Shown here piece by piece: positions 47,366 through 55,859 of a stretch of 64,000 bases of DNA (positions within the stretch are counted from its first letter, which is position 1; every line of letters begins with the position of its first letter). Source of the DNA: Natrinema zhouii. Its GTDB lineage: Archaea; Halobacteriota; Halobacteria; Halobacteriales; Natrialbaceae. The notes beneath the pieces are model-generated. The model was not told the origin of the DNA and searched no databases. It was given only the letters and a program-made list of their open reading frames with translations. The translations under genes were made by a program, and so were the position numbers. The DNA is taken from contig NZ_CP059154.1 in the NCBI RefSeq assembly GCF_013456555.2, positions 1 to 64,000 on the forward strand, given 5' to 3'.

Positions 47366-47416
47366 ACCGCTCCAACGAATGCTCGGCCGCCTGTCCAACC
47401 TAGTCGTCCAGTCTCC

Positions 47417-48325
47417 TCACACCGACGCGCCGACGTAGAGAACGACGACGAGGAAGAGCCAGACGACGTCGACGAAGTGCCAGTACAGCGAGACGGTCGC
47501 GACGGACGTGTCTCGCTCCGGGCCGTAGTGGCCCCGAAGCGCCCGCCAGCAGAGCACGGCGATGCCGCCGACGCCCAGCGTGACGTGGAGCCCGTGGAGC
47601 CCGGTCAGTCCGAAGAAGGCGCTCCCGAAGATGCCACTCGCGAGCGAAAACCCCTCGTGAGCCACGAACTCGTAGTACTCGTAGACCTGCCCGGCGAGGA
47701 AGACGAGGCCGAGTCCGAGCGTCGCTCCGAGCAGTCCGATGAATCGTCGTCGGTTGTCGTCCTCGAGTGCCTGATGCGCGTAGTGGAAGGTGATACTGCT
47801 AGCGATGAGGATCGTAGTGTTGATGACGATGAGCGAGCCCAACAGCGGCGGTAACTCCTCGGGTGGCCAGGATCCGATCCTGACGAAGAAGTAGTAGACG
47901 AACAGCGCACCGAACGTCGAGACGTCGGTCGCGAGAAAGAGCAGCGTCGTCGAGACGTACGATTCGCGTGATTCGAACGCCCCCTGTGTGTCTCGAGCCG
48001 GTGACAGAAACGCCTGGTCGACCCAGCCCGCGATGCCGGCCAGGAGGACGATCGTCCCGGCCACGGCCAGACCGATGCCAGCCAGGGGCGGGAGGAGGCC
48101 GGTTTCGTTCCCGAGGATGGAGATCGCGACGCCGCCGTAGAGGCCGGCGGCACCCGCGGCGGCGATGAGCGGCCAGCGACTCCGGTGCTCGTGCTCGTCG
48201 TGGTCACCGTGGCCGCGATGGTCGCCGTACTCTTCGGGAGCCTGCCCCTCGGGAACGTGATGTCCGGAGCCATCGGCTCGAGGGAGGGCTTCATCGGACG
48301 TCTCGGTGCGTCCACCAGAGTCCAT
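47417..48325 (-). CDS. coxC: Cytochrome c oxidase subunit III
   Basis: A 302-residue subunit with a 65-residue His/Asp-rich cytoplasmic tail (EYGDHRGHGDHDEHEH) followed by about seven helices. Family signatures include STTLLFLATDVSTFGALFVYYF, LIVINTTILIASSITFHYAHQAL, FFGLTGLHGLHVTLGVG and YWHFVDVVWLFLVVVLY at the end. Subunit III stabilises the proton pathway of subunit I. ATG 48325 is chosen; the frame extends 15 codons upstream with less typical residues. It lies apart from coxA/coxB by the catalase and two small genes. Confidence 0.92.
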   Translation of the reverse strand: MDSGGRTETSDEALPRADGSGHHVPEGQAPEEYGDHRGHGDHDEHEHRSRWPLIAAAGAAGLYGGVAISILGNETGLLPPLAGIGLAVAGTIVLLAGIAGWVDQAFLSPARDTQGAFESRESYVSTTLLFLATDVSTFGALFVYYFFVRIGSWPPEELPPLLGSLIVINTTILIASSITFHYAHQALEDDNRRRFIGLLGATLGLGLVFLAGQVYEYYEFVAHEGFSLASGIFGSAFFGLTGLHGLHVTLGVGGIAVLCWRALRGHYGPERDTSVATVSLYWHFVDVVWLFLVVVLYVGASV

Positions 48326-48477
48326 ACTCCCGCTTCTATGTCGACCCCGAAAAAGGCTCACCGTGTACAAGCAATTAGGGATTTGTTAGAGTCACAGCCG
48401 CGGTTTCGGACCCCCACACGACGGTTCGTCGGCACTCGAGTCCGCTGGCTCGATCCGAACGACGGGCGAACCGGCCG

Positions 48478-49869
48478 TCAGTAGAAGTAGTCGTCCTCCG
48501 AGAGCTGGACGTAGCGGTCGTCGCGGTATTTGAACTTCTGGCGCTTGTACGCCGTGAGGATCTTCGCGGCGTCGAGGCCCGCGGAGTACTTCTTGCTCAC
48601 CAGCCCGTCGCCCGATCCGTTGCCCTGCATGTCGTTGATTGCGTCGAACGCCCAGTCCCAATCGTCGGGCCCGTAGTCCGCGACGATGTCCGCGAAGGCA
48701 ACGTTGCGCAGGATCTCGTCGCCGATCGCGCGCTTCCAGACGTCGTTGTAGTTCGCGAGCGAGTCCGTGCCAGCGAGACGGCCGGCGATCTTGCCGGTAC
48801 GAACCGCGACGTGATACCCGCCCTCGTGGAAGGCCGAGGTGGTGCCCATCGCGCCGCCGGCGACGGCGATGTTCGCGCCGACGGGCGACTCGATCGGTCG
48901 CGTCGAGGAGATCGGATACGTTTCGGTCCCCTTCGACTTCCCGCGGTCTTCGACGCGCGGAATGTCTTCCTCGATATCGTACTCGTCGCCGTACTCCTGC
49001 TCGAGGAGGCGGCTGATGTACTCCGCACCCGAGGGGATCCGTTCGTCGTCGGGTCGCAGGAGCTTGTAGGAGCCTGGATTCTCGACATCTGCGAGGTCCA
49101 TTCCGATGGGCATCGTCAGCCCGACGCGGGCGACCGTACCGTCGTTCGGGAACACCCACGGATAGGCGGTCTCGCCGGGCATGTATCCCCACCAGAACTT
49201 GAGTCGATCCTCGAACTCCGCGAACAGTTCGGGGGGAAACTCTCGATACTCCTGATAGGCGATGTGATTCGCTTCCGGCGGCGAGAGGTGATCGGAGACG
49301 CTCCGGCCGGGTGCCGTGAACTGGTCGAGCGCGTCGAGCGTGATTCGCCGCTGTGGGCCGTCCGCGAGGACGACGTACTGGGCCTCGAGTTCGTCGCCGT
49401 TCGAGAGCGTCAGCGTGTGGGTCGGCCCCTTCGGACCGGACGCCCGGAGATCGGTCTCGAGGTCCTTGACGCCGGTCCCGACGCGCAGGTCGGCACCCGC
49501 ATCGGTCGCGCGCTCGTAGAGCCAGTCGTCCATGCGTGCACGGTGGAAGGTGTACCCGAAGTGGGGGTAGCTGGCCTCCATCCCCGTCGTCCGCAACTCG
49601 ACGTTGCTGTTCGGGCCGACGAATTCCGTGGCCTCGAGCTCCCGGTGGATGACCTCGTCGGAAATCTCCCGATAGTCGAACTCCATGATGTCGATCCAGT
49701 AGTCGAGCATTCCGGCGGCGTCGGTCGAATCCGGTCCCGGGCCCTCCCGGTCCTCTCGGGGAACCCCCTGCTCGAAGAGCACCGTCTCGGCACCGTGGAC
49801 AGCAGCCTGCTCGGCCGCGGATGCACCAGCGGGGCCGCCGCCGACGATCGCGACGTCTACGCGTTCCAT
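48478..49869 (-). CDS. Geranylgeranyl reductase-family flavoprotein
   Basis: A 463-residue FAD-dependent oxidoreductase. The dinucleotide motif is VAIVGGGPAGASAAEQAA (7-24), the second FAD contact is YVVLADGPQRR, and the third is a NIAVAGGAMGTTSAFHEGG block matching the GDAAGxxxPxxGGG motif of geranylgeranyl reductases, which saturate isoprenoid chains of archaeal lipids or quinones. The central YxWxFP-like segment (TAYPWVFPNDG) is present. An ETF-dehydrogenase-like role is an alternative. The next gene on the same strand is the small membrane protein at 50017. Exact substrate unknown. Confidence 0.82.
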   Translation of the reverse strand: MERVDVAIVGGGPAGASAAEQAAVHGAETVLFEQGVPREDREGPGPDSTDAAGMLDYWIDIMEFDYREISDEVIHRELEATEFVGPNSNVELRTTGMEASYPHFGYTFHRARMDDWLYERATDAGADLRVGTGVKDLETDLRASGPKGPTHTLTLSNGDELEAQYVVLADGPQRRITLDALDQFTAPGRSVSDHLSPPEANHIAYQEYREFPPELFAEFEDRLKFWWGYMPGETAYPWVFPNDGTVARVGLTMPIGMDLADVENPGSYKLLRPDDERIPSGAEYISRLLEQEYGDEYDIEEDIPRVEDRGKSKGTETYPISSTRPIESPVGANIAVAGGAMGTTSAFHEGGYHVAVRTGKIAGRLAGTDSLANYNDVWKRAIGDEILRNVAFADIVADYGPDDWDWAFDAINDMQGNGSGDGLVSKKYSAGLDAAKILTAYKRQKFKYRDDRYVQLSEDDYFY

Positions 49870-50016
49870 ACGCCGTGAAGACTCAGTGAGCCATTATAAA
49901 AACTGCGAGGCGAATGTCTGCGCAGTGGACCGATTTTCGAAGTGGTCCGACAGCATGCTGCCGATCGGATGACCGGTCTCCCGTCGGCCGTGAACGCGCA
50001 GATCCGTTTATTGGCG

Positions 50017-50145
50017 TTAAAAGAAACCCCTGAGGAGGACCAGCAAGACGCCGGAGAGGACGACGAAACTGAGGAAACCGATGAAGATGATCGCCGCCTG
50101 CCGTCCGGTAAGCGTTTCGCCATCGAGGAACTCGTCTGAAGCCAT
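50017..50145 (-). CDS. Single-helix micro-protein (42 aa)
   Basis: ATG 50145 opens a 42-residue protein: a short acidic soluble start (MASDEFLDGETLTGRQ) then one membrane helix (AAIIFIGFLSFVVLSGVLLV) and a short basic end. The composition and clean helix support a real gene. A TATA-like TTAAATATG on the minus strand (about 50172-50180) fits transcription starting next to the ATG. Its role is unknown; small single-helix proteins often stabilise larger membrane complexes, and respiratory genes are near. Confidence 0.65.
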   Translation of the reverse strand: MASDEFLDGETLTGRQAAIIFIGFLSFVVLSGVLLVLLRGFF

Positions 50146-50399
50146 TGTAATCGATTTCGTAACTCCCCCGCTTAAATATGATGGTCTCGTCACTCGACGG
50201 CTCACGGTCGGAGACCGGCTCGGAGGGCTGTAGACCGAGTTCAGACGGCTTCCGTTTCGACAGTGGTTGACCTTGAGCGAACCCGTCCGCTGCCGAACCG
50301 CGGGAGCCCGCGCCTGACCGCTGATCGAACCTTTCCCATCGAATCCAGCACTGTGCCGCGAGACGAACGTTTTTGATCGCACCGGACGAGTCGACGGAC

Positions 50400-51371
50400 A
50401 TGAGTGATACCGACGCGCCGGACGTGCTCGTCCTCCGGCGGGGTACCCACGGGATGCCGATCGAACAGTACGCCGACGCGATCCGTGACCGACTGCCGGA
50501 TCACACCGTCGAACTCGCGCGAACGCCGGCCGACGAGCGCGAGGCGATCCGGGACGCCCGCTTCGTCGCGGGCATGACCCTCGAGGACGACCTGCTCGAG
50601 GCCGCCGAGAACCTCGAGGTTTTCGCCTGCGCCTACGCAGGAACCGGACACCTCCCGCTCGAGAAACTCGAGGAACGAGGCATTACGGTGACGAACGCCT
50701 CGGGGGTCCACGGGCCGAACATCGGCGAACACGTGCTGGGTTCGATCTTGTACTTCACCCGGCGCTTCCACGTCGGTGCGCGCCGTCAGCGCCGCCGCGA
50801 GTGGCGCCATTACCAGGCTCACGAGTTGCAGGACTCGACAGTCACCGTCGTCGGCCTCGGTGCGATCGGACAGTCGGTCTGCGAGCGCCTCGAGCCGTTC
50901 GGCGTCGAGACGATCGGCGCGCGCTACTCCCCCGAGAAGGGGGGACCGACCGACGAGGTGGTCGGGCTCGAGGGCGAGGCGTTCGACGACGCGCTCGCGC
51001 GGACGGACTATCTCGTGCTCGCGTGTCCGCTCACGGAGACGACGCGCGGACTGATCGACCGCGAGGCGCTCGTCACGATGGATCCCGACTCGGTGCTCGT
51101 CAACATCGCTCGCGGCCCGGTCGTCGACACCGACGCGCTCGTCGCGGAGCTGCGCTCGAACGGCATCCGTGGTGCCGCCCTAGACGTCACCGACCCCGAA
51201 CCGCTGCCCGAGGACCATCCCCTGTGGACCTTCGATAACGTCCAGATCACGCCCCACAACGCCGGCCACACGCCGAAGTACTACGAGCGGCTGGCAGACA
51301 TCGTCGCCGAAAACCGCCGCCGGTTCGACGACGGGGACGACGCCAACCTCGAGAACCAGGTCCTCCCCTGA
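50400..51371 (+). CDS. D-2-hydroxyacid dehydrogenase, NAD-dependent
   Basis: A 323-residue enzyme of the D-isomer-specific family, reducing 2-keto acids or oxidising D-2-hydroxy acids. The nucleotide motif is VVGLGAIGQ (150-158); the catalytic Arg is R238 (NIARGPVVD), Glu about 267 (DVTDPEPLP), and His286 (ITPHNAG). ATG 50400 matches the family start. Relatives include glyoxylate, phosphoglycerate and other reductases, and the substrate cannot be deduced. Monocistronic and followed by a UspA gene on the same strand. Confidence 0.9.
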   Translation: MSDTDAPDVLVLRRGTHGMPIEQYADAIRDRLPDHTVELARTPADEREAIRDARFVAGMTLEDDLLEAAENLEVFACAYAGTGHLPLEKLEERGITVTNASGVHGPNIGEHVLGSILYFTRRFHVGARRQRRREWRHYQAHELQDSTVTVVGLGAIGQSVCERLEPFGVETIGARYSPEKGGPTDEVVGLEGEAFDDALARTDYLVLACPLTETTRGLIDREALVTMDPDSVLVNIARGPVVDTDALVAELRSNGIRGAALDVTDPEPLPEDHPLWTFDNVQITPHNAGHTPKYYERLADIVAENRRRFDDGDDANLENQVLP

Positions 51372-51485
51372 TCGATCGACGGTCGAACGGTGCGGCGATG
51401 AAACTCACTTTTTTAGCCGTCTGTCGTGAATCACGCGTATGGAACTGCCACTACCGACCGGTCCCGCTCGAGCGGAGGAGCGCCG

Positions 51486-51917
51486 ATGACGCTGACGCTC
51501 GACGGAACGATTCTGGTTCCCGTCGCCGACCCGGACGACGGGGAGCGAACGGCCGCGGCGCTCGCACCGTACCTCACGCCCTCGAGTACGGTGCTCGTCG
51601 TCAACGTGATCGAGAAAGCCGGCGGCGCACCGGATAAGGCCTCGGTCGAACAGCGCGAGGAGTACGCTCGAGAGATCTTCGAGCGCGCACGGGGGCCGCT
51701 CGAAGGATCGGCCGGAACGGTCGAGACGGCGATCCTCTTCGGCACCGACGTCGTGGAGACGATCTTCGATGCGGCCGAGGAGCGACGCGTCGACGCCGTG
51801 GTCTTCGAGCCCCGCGAGGGGAACCGCTTCGTGGAACTGCTCACCGGCGACGTGGCTCGAAAACTGGTGAAGACGGCTTCGGTTCCGGTGGTTGCGCTGC
51901 CGCGAAACGAGGAATAG
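51486..51917 (+). CDS. Universal stress protein (UspA-like)
   Basis: A 143-residue UspA-fold protein: TLDGTILVPVADPDDGERTA at the start, TVLVVNVIEKAGG, VETAILFGTDVVETIFDAAE, VDAVVFEPREGNRFVELLTG and a final KTASVPVVALP. The nucleotide loop lacks the usual G-x2-G pattern, so ATP binding is doubtful. ATG 51486 is chosen: the T-rich promoter at about 51408-51416 would start transcription near 51437, after an upstream in-frame GTG at 51426. Confidence 0.85.
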   Translation: MTLTLDGTILVPVADPDDGERTAAALAPYLTPSSTVLVVNVIEKAGGAPDKASVEQREEYAREIFERARGPLEGSAGTVETAILFGTDVVETIFDAAEERRVDAVVFEPREGNRFVELLTGDVARKLVKTASVPVVALPRNEE

Positions 51918-52002
51918 TGGGTGTAGACCGAATATAGCTCGTAACCGGATTTGCGTCCGCCGACAGCCGTTTCAGTTTCCGCCCGGGCGTCCGAAACGAC
52001 CG

Positions 52003-52311
52003 TTACTGCTGGTCTACGAGTTCGATGCAGCCCGTCTGGTCGACCGTGACTCGATAGGTGGCGTACTCGAACGTGACGGAACCGACGGACCGTCCGTTCT
52101 CCCCTGGCGACTGAAACAGCGAATCGAGCGCGGTCGGATCGATTGCGTTATACAGCGGTCCGAACTCGTCCGCGAGCTCGAGCGCGTCCAGCCCGGATTC
52201 CGCCGCGACTGCGGCGACAACCGCTTCGCTGAGGGGTTTGTTCGACTCGAACTGATACGTCCCGCTCTCGTCGTGCAGTTGTCGCTCGCCGGTTGGTGAC
52301 TCGATTTCCAT
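52003..52311 (-). CDS. HalOD1-domain protein
   Basis: A 102-residue haloarchaeal output-domain protein, second in this window. Helix LSEAVVAAVAAESGLDALEL, motif GPLYNAIDPTALDSLF and strands VTFEYATYRVTVDQTGCIELV match the HalOD1 pattern also seen at 13258. The next gene on the same strand, upstream, is a Bat-type regulator, so both may belong to one signalling circuit, though the gap of about 55 bp does not prove it. Confidence 0.8.
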   Translation of the reverse strand: MEIESPTGERQLHDESGTYQFESNKPLSEAVVAAVAAESGLDALELADEFGPLYNAIDPTALDSLFQSPGENGRSVGSVTFEYATYRVTVDQTGCIELVDQQ

Positions 52312-52364
52312 ACCTCACGTACCGGTCTAATGCGGGAAGCGACCACGATTGGATGGTCAACCCA

Positions 52365-53009
52365 TTAAGAGGGGGTCCGTTCGCTCACCGTGTTCTGGAG
52401 CAGATTAGCCTGCCCCCGTCGAAGACGAGCGGACAGTGCTTGAGCCGAGATATCCAACTGCTCGGCGACTGCCGATAACGTCGTTCTCCGCGGAACGTCG
52501 AAGTATCCCTCCTCGAGAGCGACCAGCAACGCTTCTAGCTGGCTGTCAGTGATCCCGTATCGATCGCTGGACGGGTTCGATTCCCGGAAGAGTCGCTGAA
52601 TCCGAAACGGAATATCCTTTTCGCGACAGACGTCGCGATACGCGAACAGCGCTTCCCGCGTCGGGACCCGCGCGCGAATCTTCGTCATCGTCGTGACGGT
52701 TATCTCGTGAAAGCCGATATCGTACTCCGCCGCCGTGGGATAGGTCAAGTGTTCCTCTCCCTGCTCCGATAGCGTCACGCTGTAGAGACGACGGCCGTCC
52801 GCTTCCTCGAGGAGCGAGTACTCGCGGATCGTCTCGTCGTCGTCCAGCGCTGCACCGATGTCCTCGAGGCTGTCGCCGTAGGCCCAACAGATGAGCTTCG
52901 TTTCTCCCGTCTCGGACTGATAGATCTCTTCGACGTCGATCCTCGAGACGGCGTCGACCGTCCGCCGGAGAATCGGCGTCTCGATTTCGTACTCGACGAT
53001 AAGGACCAT
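52365..53009 (-). CDS. Bacterio-opsin-activator-like transcriptional regulator (HTH_10)
   Basis: A 214-residue regulator with an N-terminal BAT-type sensor region (about 1-150; VEYEIETPILRRTVDAVSRI at the start) and a C-terminal HTH_10 (about 155-205) starting YGITDSQLEALLVALEEGYF and containing SAVAEQLDISAQALSARLRR as the recognition part. Such regulators control light, oxygen or stress genes in haloarchaea. No PAS or GAF domain precedes it, so the input is unclear. Its target genes are unknown; neighbours include HalOD1 and asd. Confidence 0.85.
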   Translation of the reverse strand: MVLIVEYEIETPILRRTVDAVSRIDVEEIYQSETGETKLICWAYGDSLEDIGAALDDDETIREYSLLEEADGRRLYSVTLSEQGEEHLTYPTAAEYDIGFHEITVTTMTKIRARVPTREALFAYRDVCREKDIPFRIQRLFRESNPSSDRYGITDSQLEALLVALEEGYFDVPRRTTLSAVAEQLDISAQALSARLRRGQANLLQNTVSERTPS

Positions 53010-53200
53010 AACACTCTCACCCTCTCGACGTCCGTCCCGAACACTTGTTATACTGTCTCACTTTTCCGGTCGGCGCCTGACGGGAAGCGGCCCCGTCTCG
53101 CAAACTGCTCTCGATCGCGTCGGTAGCCGTCCGATCTGCTCAGTGCAGGCGAAAATATCGGTCGCGTCGATGGGGAAGCAACCGCTCGAGCCCGCCGTCT

Positions 53201-54235
53201 CTATATGTAGCCGTTCTCGAGCAGCAGTTCGCCGTTGAGGACGCTCGCACCGGCGGCACCGCGGATCGTGTTGTGCGCGAGACAGTTGTACTGGAGGCCG
53301 AACGGCGATTCCTGCAGACCGCCCGCGGCGATGGCCATCCCGTCGCCGAGGGTGCGGTCCATCCGGGGCTGTGGCCGATCCGGCTCCTCGAAGACGTGGA
53401 TGAGCGGGTCGGGCGAGGAGCGCAGGTCCAGCGAGGGGTACTCCCGCATGGCTTCGGCGGCTGCCTCGGGGGTGAGCTCCTCCTCGGTCTCGACCCAGAC
53501 GTTTTCGAGGTGGCCGTCGATCGTCGGGATGCGGTTACAGGAGGCGGCGACGTCCATGCCGTTGTGCGACAGTTCAGCGCCGTCGAAGTCGCCGAGCAGT
53601 TTTCGGGACTCCGTCTCGAGTTTGTCCTCCTCGCCGCCGATGTAGGGGATGGCGTTGTCGATGATCTCCATCGAGCTGACGCCGTCGTAGCCCGCCCCGG
53701 AGACGGCCTGCAGCGTCGAGACGTGAACTTTCTCGAGGCCGAAGTCGGTCAGGGCCGCGAGCGTGGGCACGAAGGTGATCGTCGAGCAGTTGGGGTTCTT
53801 GACCATTGCGCCGTCCCAGCCGCGCTCGTCGCGCTGGACCTCGAGCAAGTCGAGGTGCTCGGCGTTGACCTCCGGGATGACGAGGGGGATGTCGTCGTCC
53901 ATGCGGCCGTTCGAGGAGTTCGAGGAGACGACGTAGCCGTCCTCACAGAAGCCGGGCTCGACCTCCGCGCCGACACTCGAGGGGAGCGACGAGAACAGGA
54001 GATCGATATCGTCGGGGACCTCGCTGGGATTGGTTGCCGTAACGGTCGTGTCGGCCACGTCCGCTGGGATGGGGCTGTCGACGCGCCACTTCGCGGCCTG
54101 TCGATACGTCTTGCCGGCGCTCGCGTCGCTCGCGGTCAGCGCTGCGATCTCGAACTCCGGGTGGGGGTCGAGAAGTTGGATGAGTCGCTGTCCGACGGCG
54201 CCGGTCGCACCGAGTACGCCTACTCGTACTGCCAT
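53201..54235 (-). CDS. asd: Aspartate-semialdehyde dehydrogenase
   Basis: Reduces aspartyl phosphate with NADPH to aspartate semialdehyde, the branch point to lysine, threonine and methionine. The 344-residue protein has VGVLGATGAVGQRL (5-18) and the catalytic Cys150 in KNPNCSTIT, with SGAGYDGVSS and a His in the C-terminal part (ELSHNG...). The SSNSSNGRMDDDIPLVIPEV block is typical of the archaeal/fungal branch. ATG 54235 is chosen; the longer in-frame extension is Ser/Arg-rich and overlaps the promoter. Divergent from the small membrane protein gene at 54488. Confidence 0.94.
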   Translation of the reverse strand: MAVRVGVLGATGAVGQRLIQLLDPHPEFEIAALTASDASAGKTYRQAAKWRVDSPIPADVADTTVTATNPSEVPDDIDLLFSSLPSSVGAEVEPGFCEDGYVVSSNSSNGRMDDDIPLVIPEVNAEHLDLLEVQRDERGWDGAMVKNPNCSTITFVPTLAALTDFGLEKVHVSTLQAVSGAGYDGVSSMEIIDNAIPYIGGEEDKLETESRKLLGDFDGAELSHNGMDVAASCNRIPTIDGHLENVWVETEEELTPEAAAEAMREYPSLDLRSSPDPLIHVFEEPDRPQPRMDRTLGDGMAIAAGGLQESPFGLQYNCLAHNTIRGAAGASVLNGELLLENGYI

Positions 54236-54437
54236 TTTCCGCCACTCCGAGTCGTGTCCGCAAAACCGTTTGGGTTTTCGGTAGCGCATGTCAAACGCCG
54301 AAGTTGCCGGTCGAGGGGGTTCTCCGAACAGTGCTCCGGGGAAAAGCGCCCCGTCCGATGGCGCTGACATCGCGAGACAGCGGTTCGCGACGGTCGGATA
54401 GAAGATATTAAGAAACGGGAGCGGCACCTAGCAACCG

Positions 54438-54491
54438 ATGCACTACCGACAGGATCGACTCGCGGCCGCCGGCCAGTGGTGGTCCGAATGA
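54438..54491 (+). CDS. 17-codon leader ORF coupled to the next gene
   Basis: ATG 54438 to TGA 54489-54491 encodes a 17-residue peptide (starts MHYRQDRLAA, ends QWWSE). A TATA-like GATATTAAGAAAC at about 54403-54415 would start transcription near 54435, so a leaderless mRNA would begin at this ATG rather than at 54488. Its stop overlaps the next gene's start by ATGA. It may be a translational-coupling leader or a tiny subunit. Confidence 0.5.
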   Translation: MHYRQDRLAAAGQWWSE

Positions 54492-54745
54492 CGAGTTCCA
54501 CCACGAGTACGAGCGATCGGGGACTGCTCGAGACGCGGTTCAGCATGGGTGCGGCGGCCCTCGCGGCCGTCGCGACGCTGCTGGCCCTCGCCTTTGGTTA
54601 TCTCGGGTTTATCGACGGCGTGTTGCCGGGGATCGGCTACCAGCTCAGCATTCTGACGGGTGCCGTCGGGCTCCTGTTCGGACTCGGCGTCGCCCTTCTG
54701 GCGCTCGTCGCCGCGGTCTACATGGAACCCGGCCTCGACGACTAA
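54488..54745 (+). CDS. Small two-helix membrane protein
   Basis: An 85-residue protein with a 20-residue polar start and two hydrophobic segments (about 21-44 and 52-77) separated by GFIDGVLPGIGYQLS; it ends in an acidic MEPGLDD tail. This is a haloarchaeal membrane-protein type without known function. ATG 54488 is preferred because it overlaps the preceding 17-codon ORF's stop (ATGA), suggesting coupled translation; an in-frame GTG at 54476 is also possible. Divergent from asd. Confidence 0.7.
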   Translation: MTSSTTSTSDRGLLETRFSMGAAALAAVATLLALAFGYLGFIDGVLPGIGYQLSILTGAVGLLFGLGVALLALVAAVYMEPGLDD

Positions 54746-54955
54746 CTCGATTTTCGGCCGCGTTACGACTGATTCCAGATCGCCGACGCTTCGTCACGGT
54801 TCCGACTGTCAACGAGTCGAAACGCTGGCGCTACGCGCGAACCGTCCAGTAACGGTGTGACGGATACTGTCGATCGATGGCGATCGAGCGATCCGACCGG
54901 GTCCCGCGGCTCGCTGTCGGTCGACGTAACGACTGTTCGCAGTGAGAATACCGGC

Positions 54956-55147
54956 TTATGCGGGCACTTGCGCGCCTTTCTTCCGAGTCACGTAGCCCGC
55001 GATACGGTTGCGGACGCCCTTGGACTCGACGTTGGTGAGCTTCGTGACGCTCTCTTTGTTCTGCTCGAAATCGGTCGTGAACGCCTCCGGATACCGCTCC
55101 AGGAGGAGTTTCCCGGTCTTCTTGACGTAGGCCGGTTTGATTGCCAT
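54956..55147 (-). CDS. rps17e: 30S ribosomal protein S17e
   Basis: A 63-residue ribosomal protein of the small subunit. The sequence MAIKPAYVKKTGKLLLERYP and FTTDFEQNKESVTKLTNV, then SKGVRNRIAGYVTRKK match archaeal S17e over the full length, with an archaeal-length C-terminus that lacks the eukaryotic extension. It lies about 124 bp downstream of the DUF447 and CitG-like pair on the same strand, a neighbourhood that recurs in haloarchaea. Confidence 0.95.
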   Translation of the reverse strand: MAIKPAYVKKTGKLLLERYPEAFTTDFEQNKESVTKLTNVESKGVRNRIAGYVTRKKGAQVPA

Positions 55148-55271
55148 GTGGAGTGGTTCCGTCCAGAGGCTCTTAATCCCTTTCTCTTTGGCGCTCGGAG
55201 AGACCGATCCGAGTCGGCACCCCGACGGCTCGTACGACGATCACTACGTCATCACCGCTGCGTCTCCATCC

Positions 55272-55859
55272 TTACCATTTCGAGTGCTCGCGCACGCGCT
55301 CGAGCGCCTCGCGCTCGCGCGGACTCCCGGCGCGATCGACGACCGAGGCGCAGAAGGCGAGCCGATTCCGGAGTTCGGCCTCGTCGAAGTCGGGGACCGA
55401 GAGCCGCGAGGCGGCGACGGTCGCCTCGACGACGGCGCCGAACCCGCGGTCGATCGTCGGGACTCGTTCACGAACGATCCTCGACTCGAGCGGCCGGAGC
55501 GTCCACTCCTCCCAGTCGGTGTCGCCGTCAATCCCGGATTCGACCGGTTCGGCGCTCACGCGCGCCCACGCGTTTGCGGATTCGAGGATCGGCTCCTCGC
55601 GTTCGACGATCGAGAGGGCGGCGTCGGCGAAGTCGACGGGGTCGTCGACGAACTGCACGTAGCCCTCGCCTCGCCGGTGGAAGTTCCGGCGGGTCCGGGT
55701 GTTCCCCCACGTCCGTGCGATGACGGGGTCGCCGGCGTGGAGGCCGAGCGCGGCGACGTTCCACAGGTCGTTGGGCCCCAGCGTCGCGACGAGCGATTCG
55801 GTGACGCCCGAAAGCGAAACGGGCCATTCGGCAGTCCCTGCGGCTCGATCGCCGCTCAT
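55272..55859 (-). CDS. DUF447 protein (COG2457)
   Basis: A 195-residue protein of the DUF447 family: LSGVTESLVATLGPNDLWNV near residue 16, GLHAGDPVIARTWGNTRTRRNFH and a central FVDDPVDFADAALSIVE. The split-barrel fold suggests FMN binding like flavin-reductase relatives. In methanogens and H4MPT-using bacteria the same family occurs with tetrahydromethanopterin synthesis genes. It overlaps the CitG-like gene by 4 bp, so it is its operon partner. The biochemical step is unproven. Confidence 0.85.
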   Translation of the reverse strand: MSGDRAAGTAEWPVSLSGVTESLVATLGPNDLWNVAALGLHAGDPVIARTWGNTRTRRNFHRRGEGYVQFVDDPVDFADAALSIVEREEPILESANAWARVSAEPVESGIDGDTDWEEWTLRPLESRIVRERVPTIDRGFGAVVEATVAASRLSVPDFDEAELRNRLAFCASVVDRAGSPREREALERVREHSKW

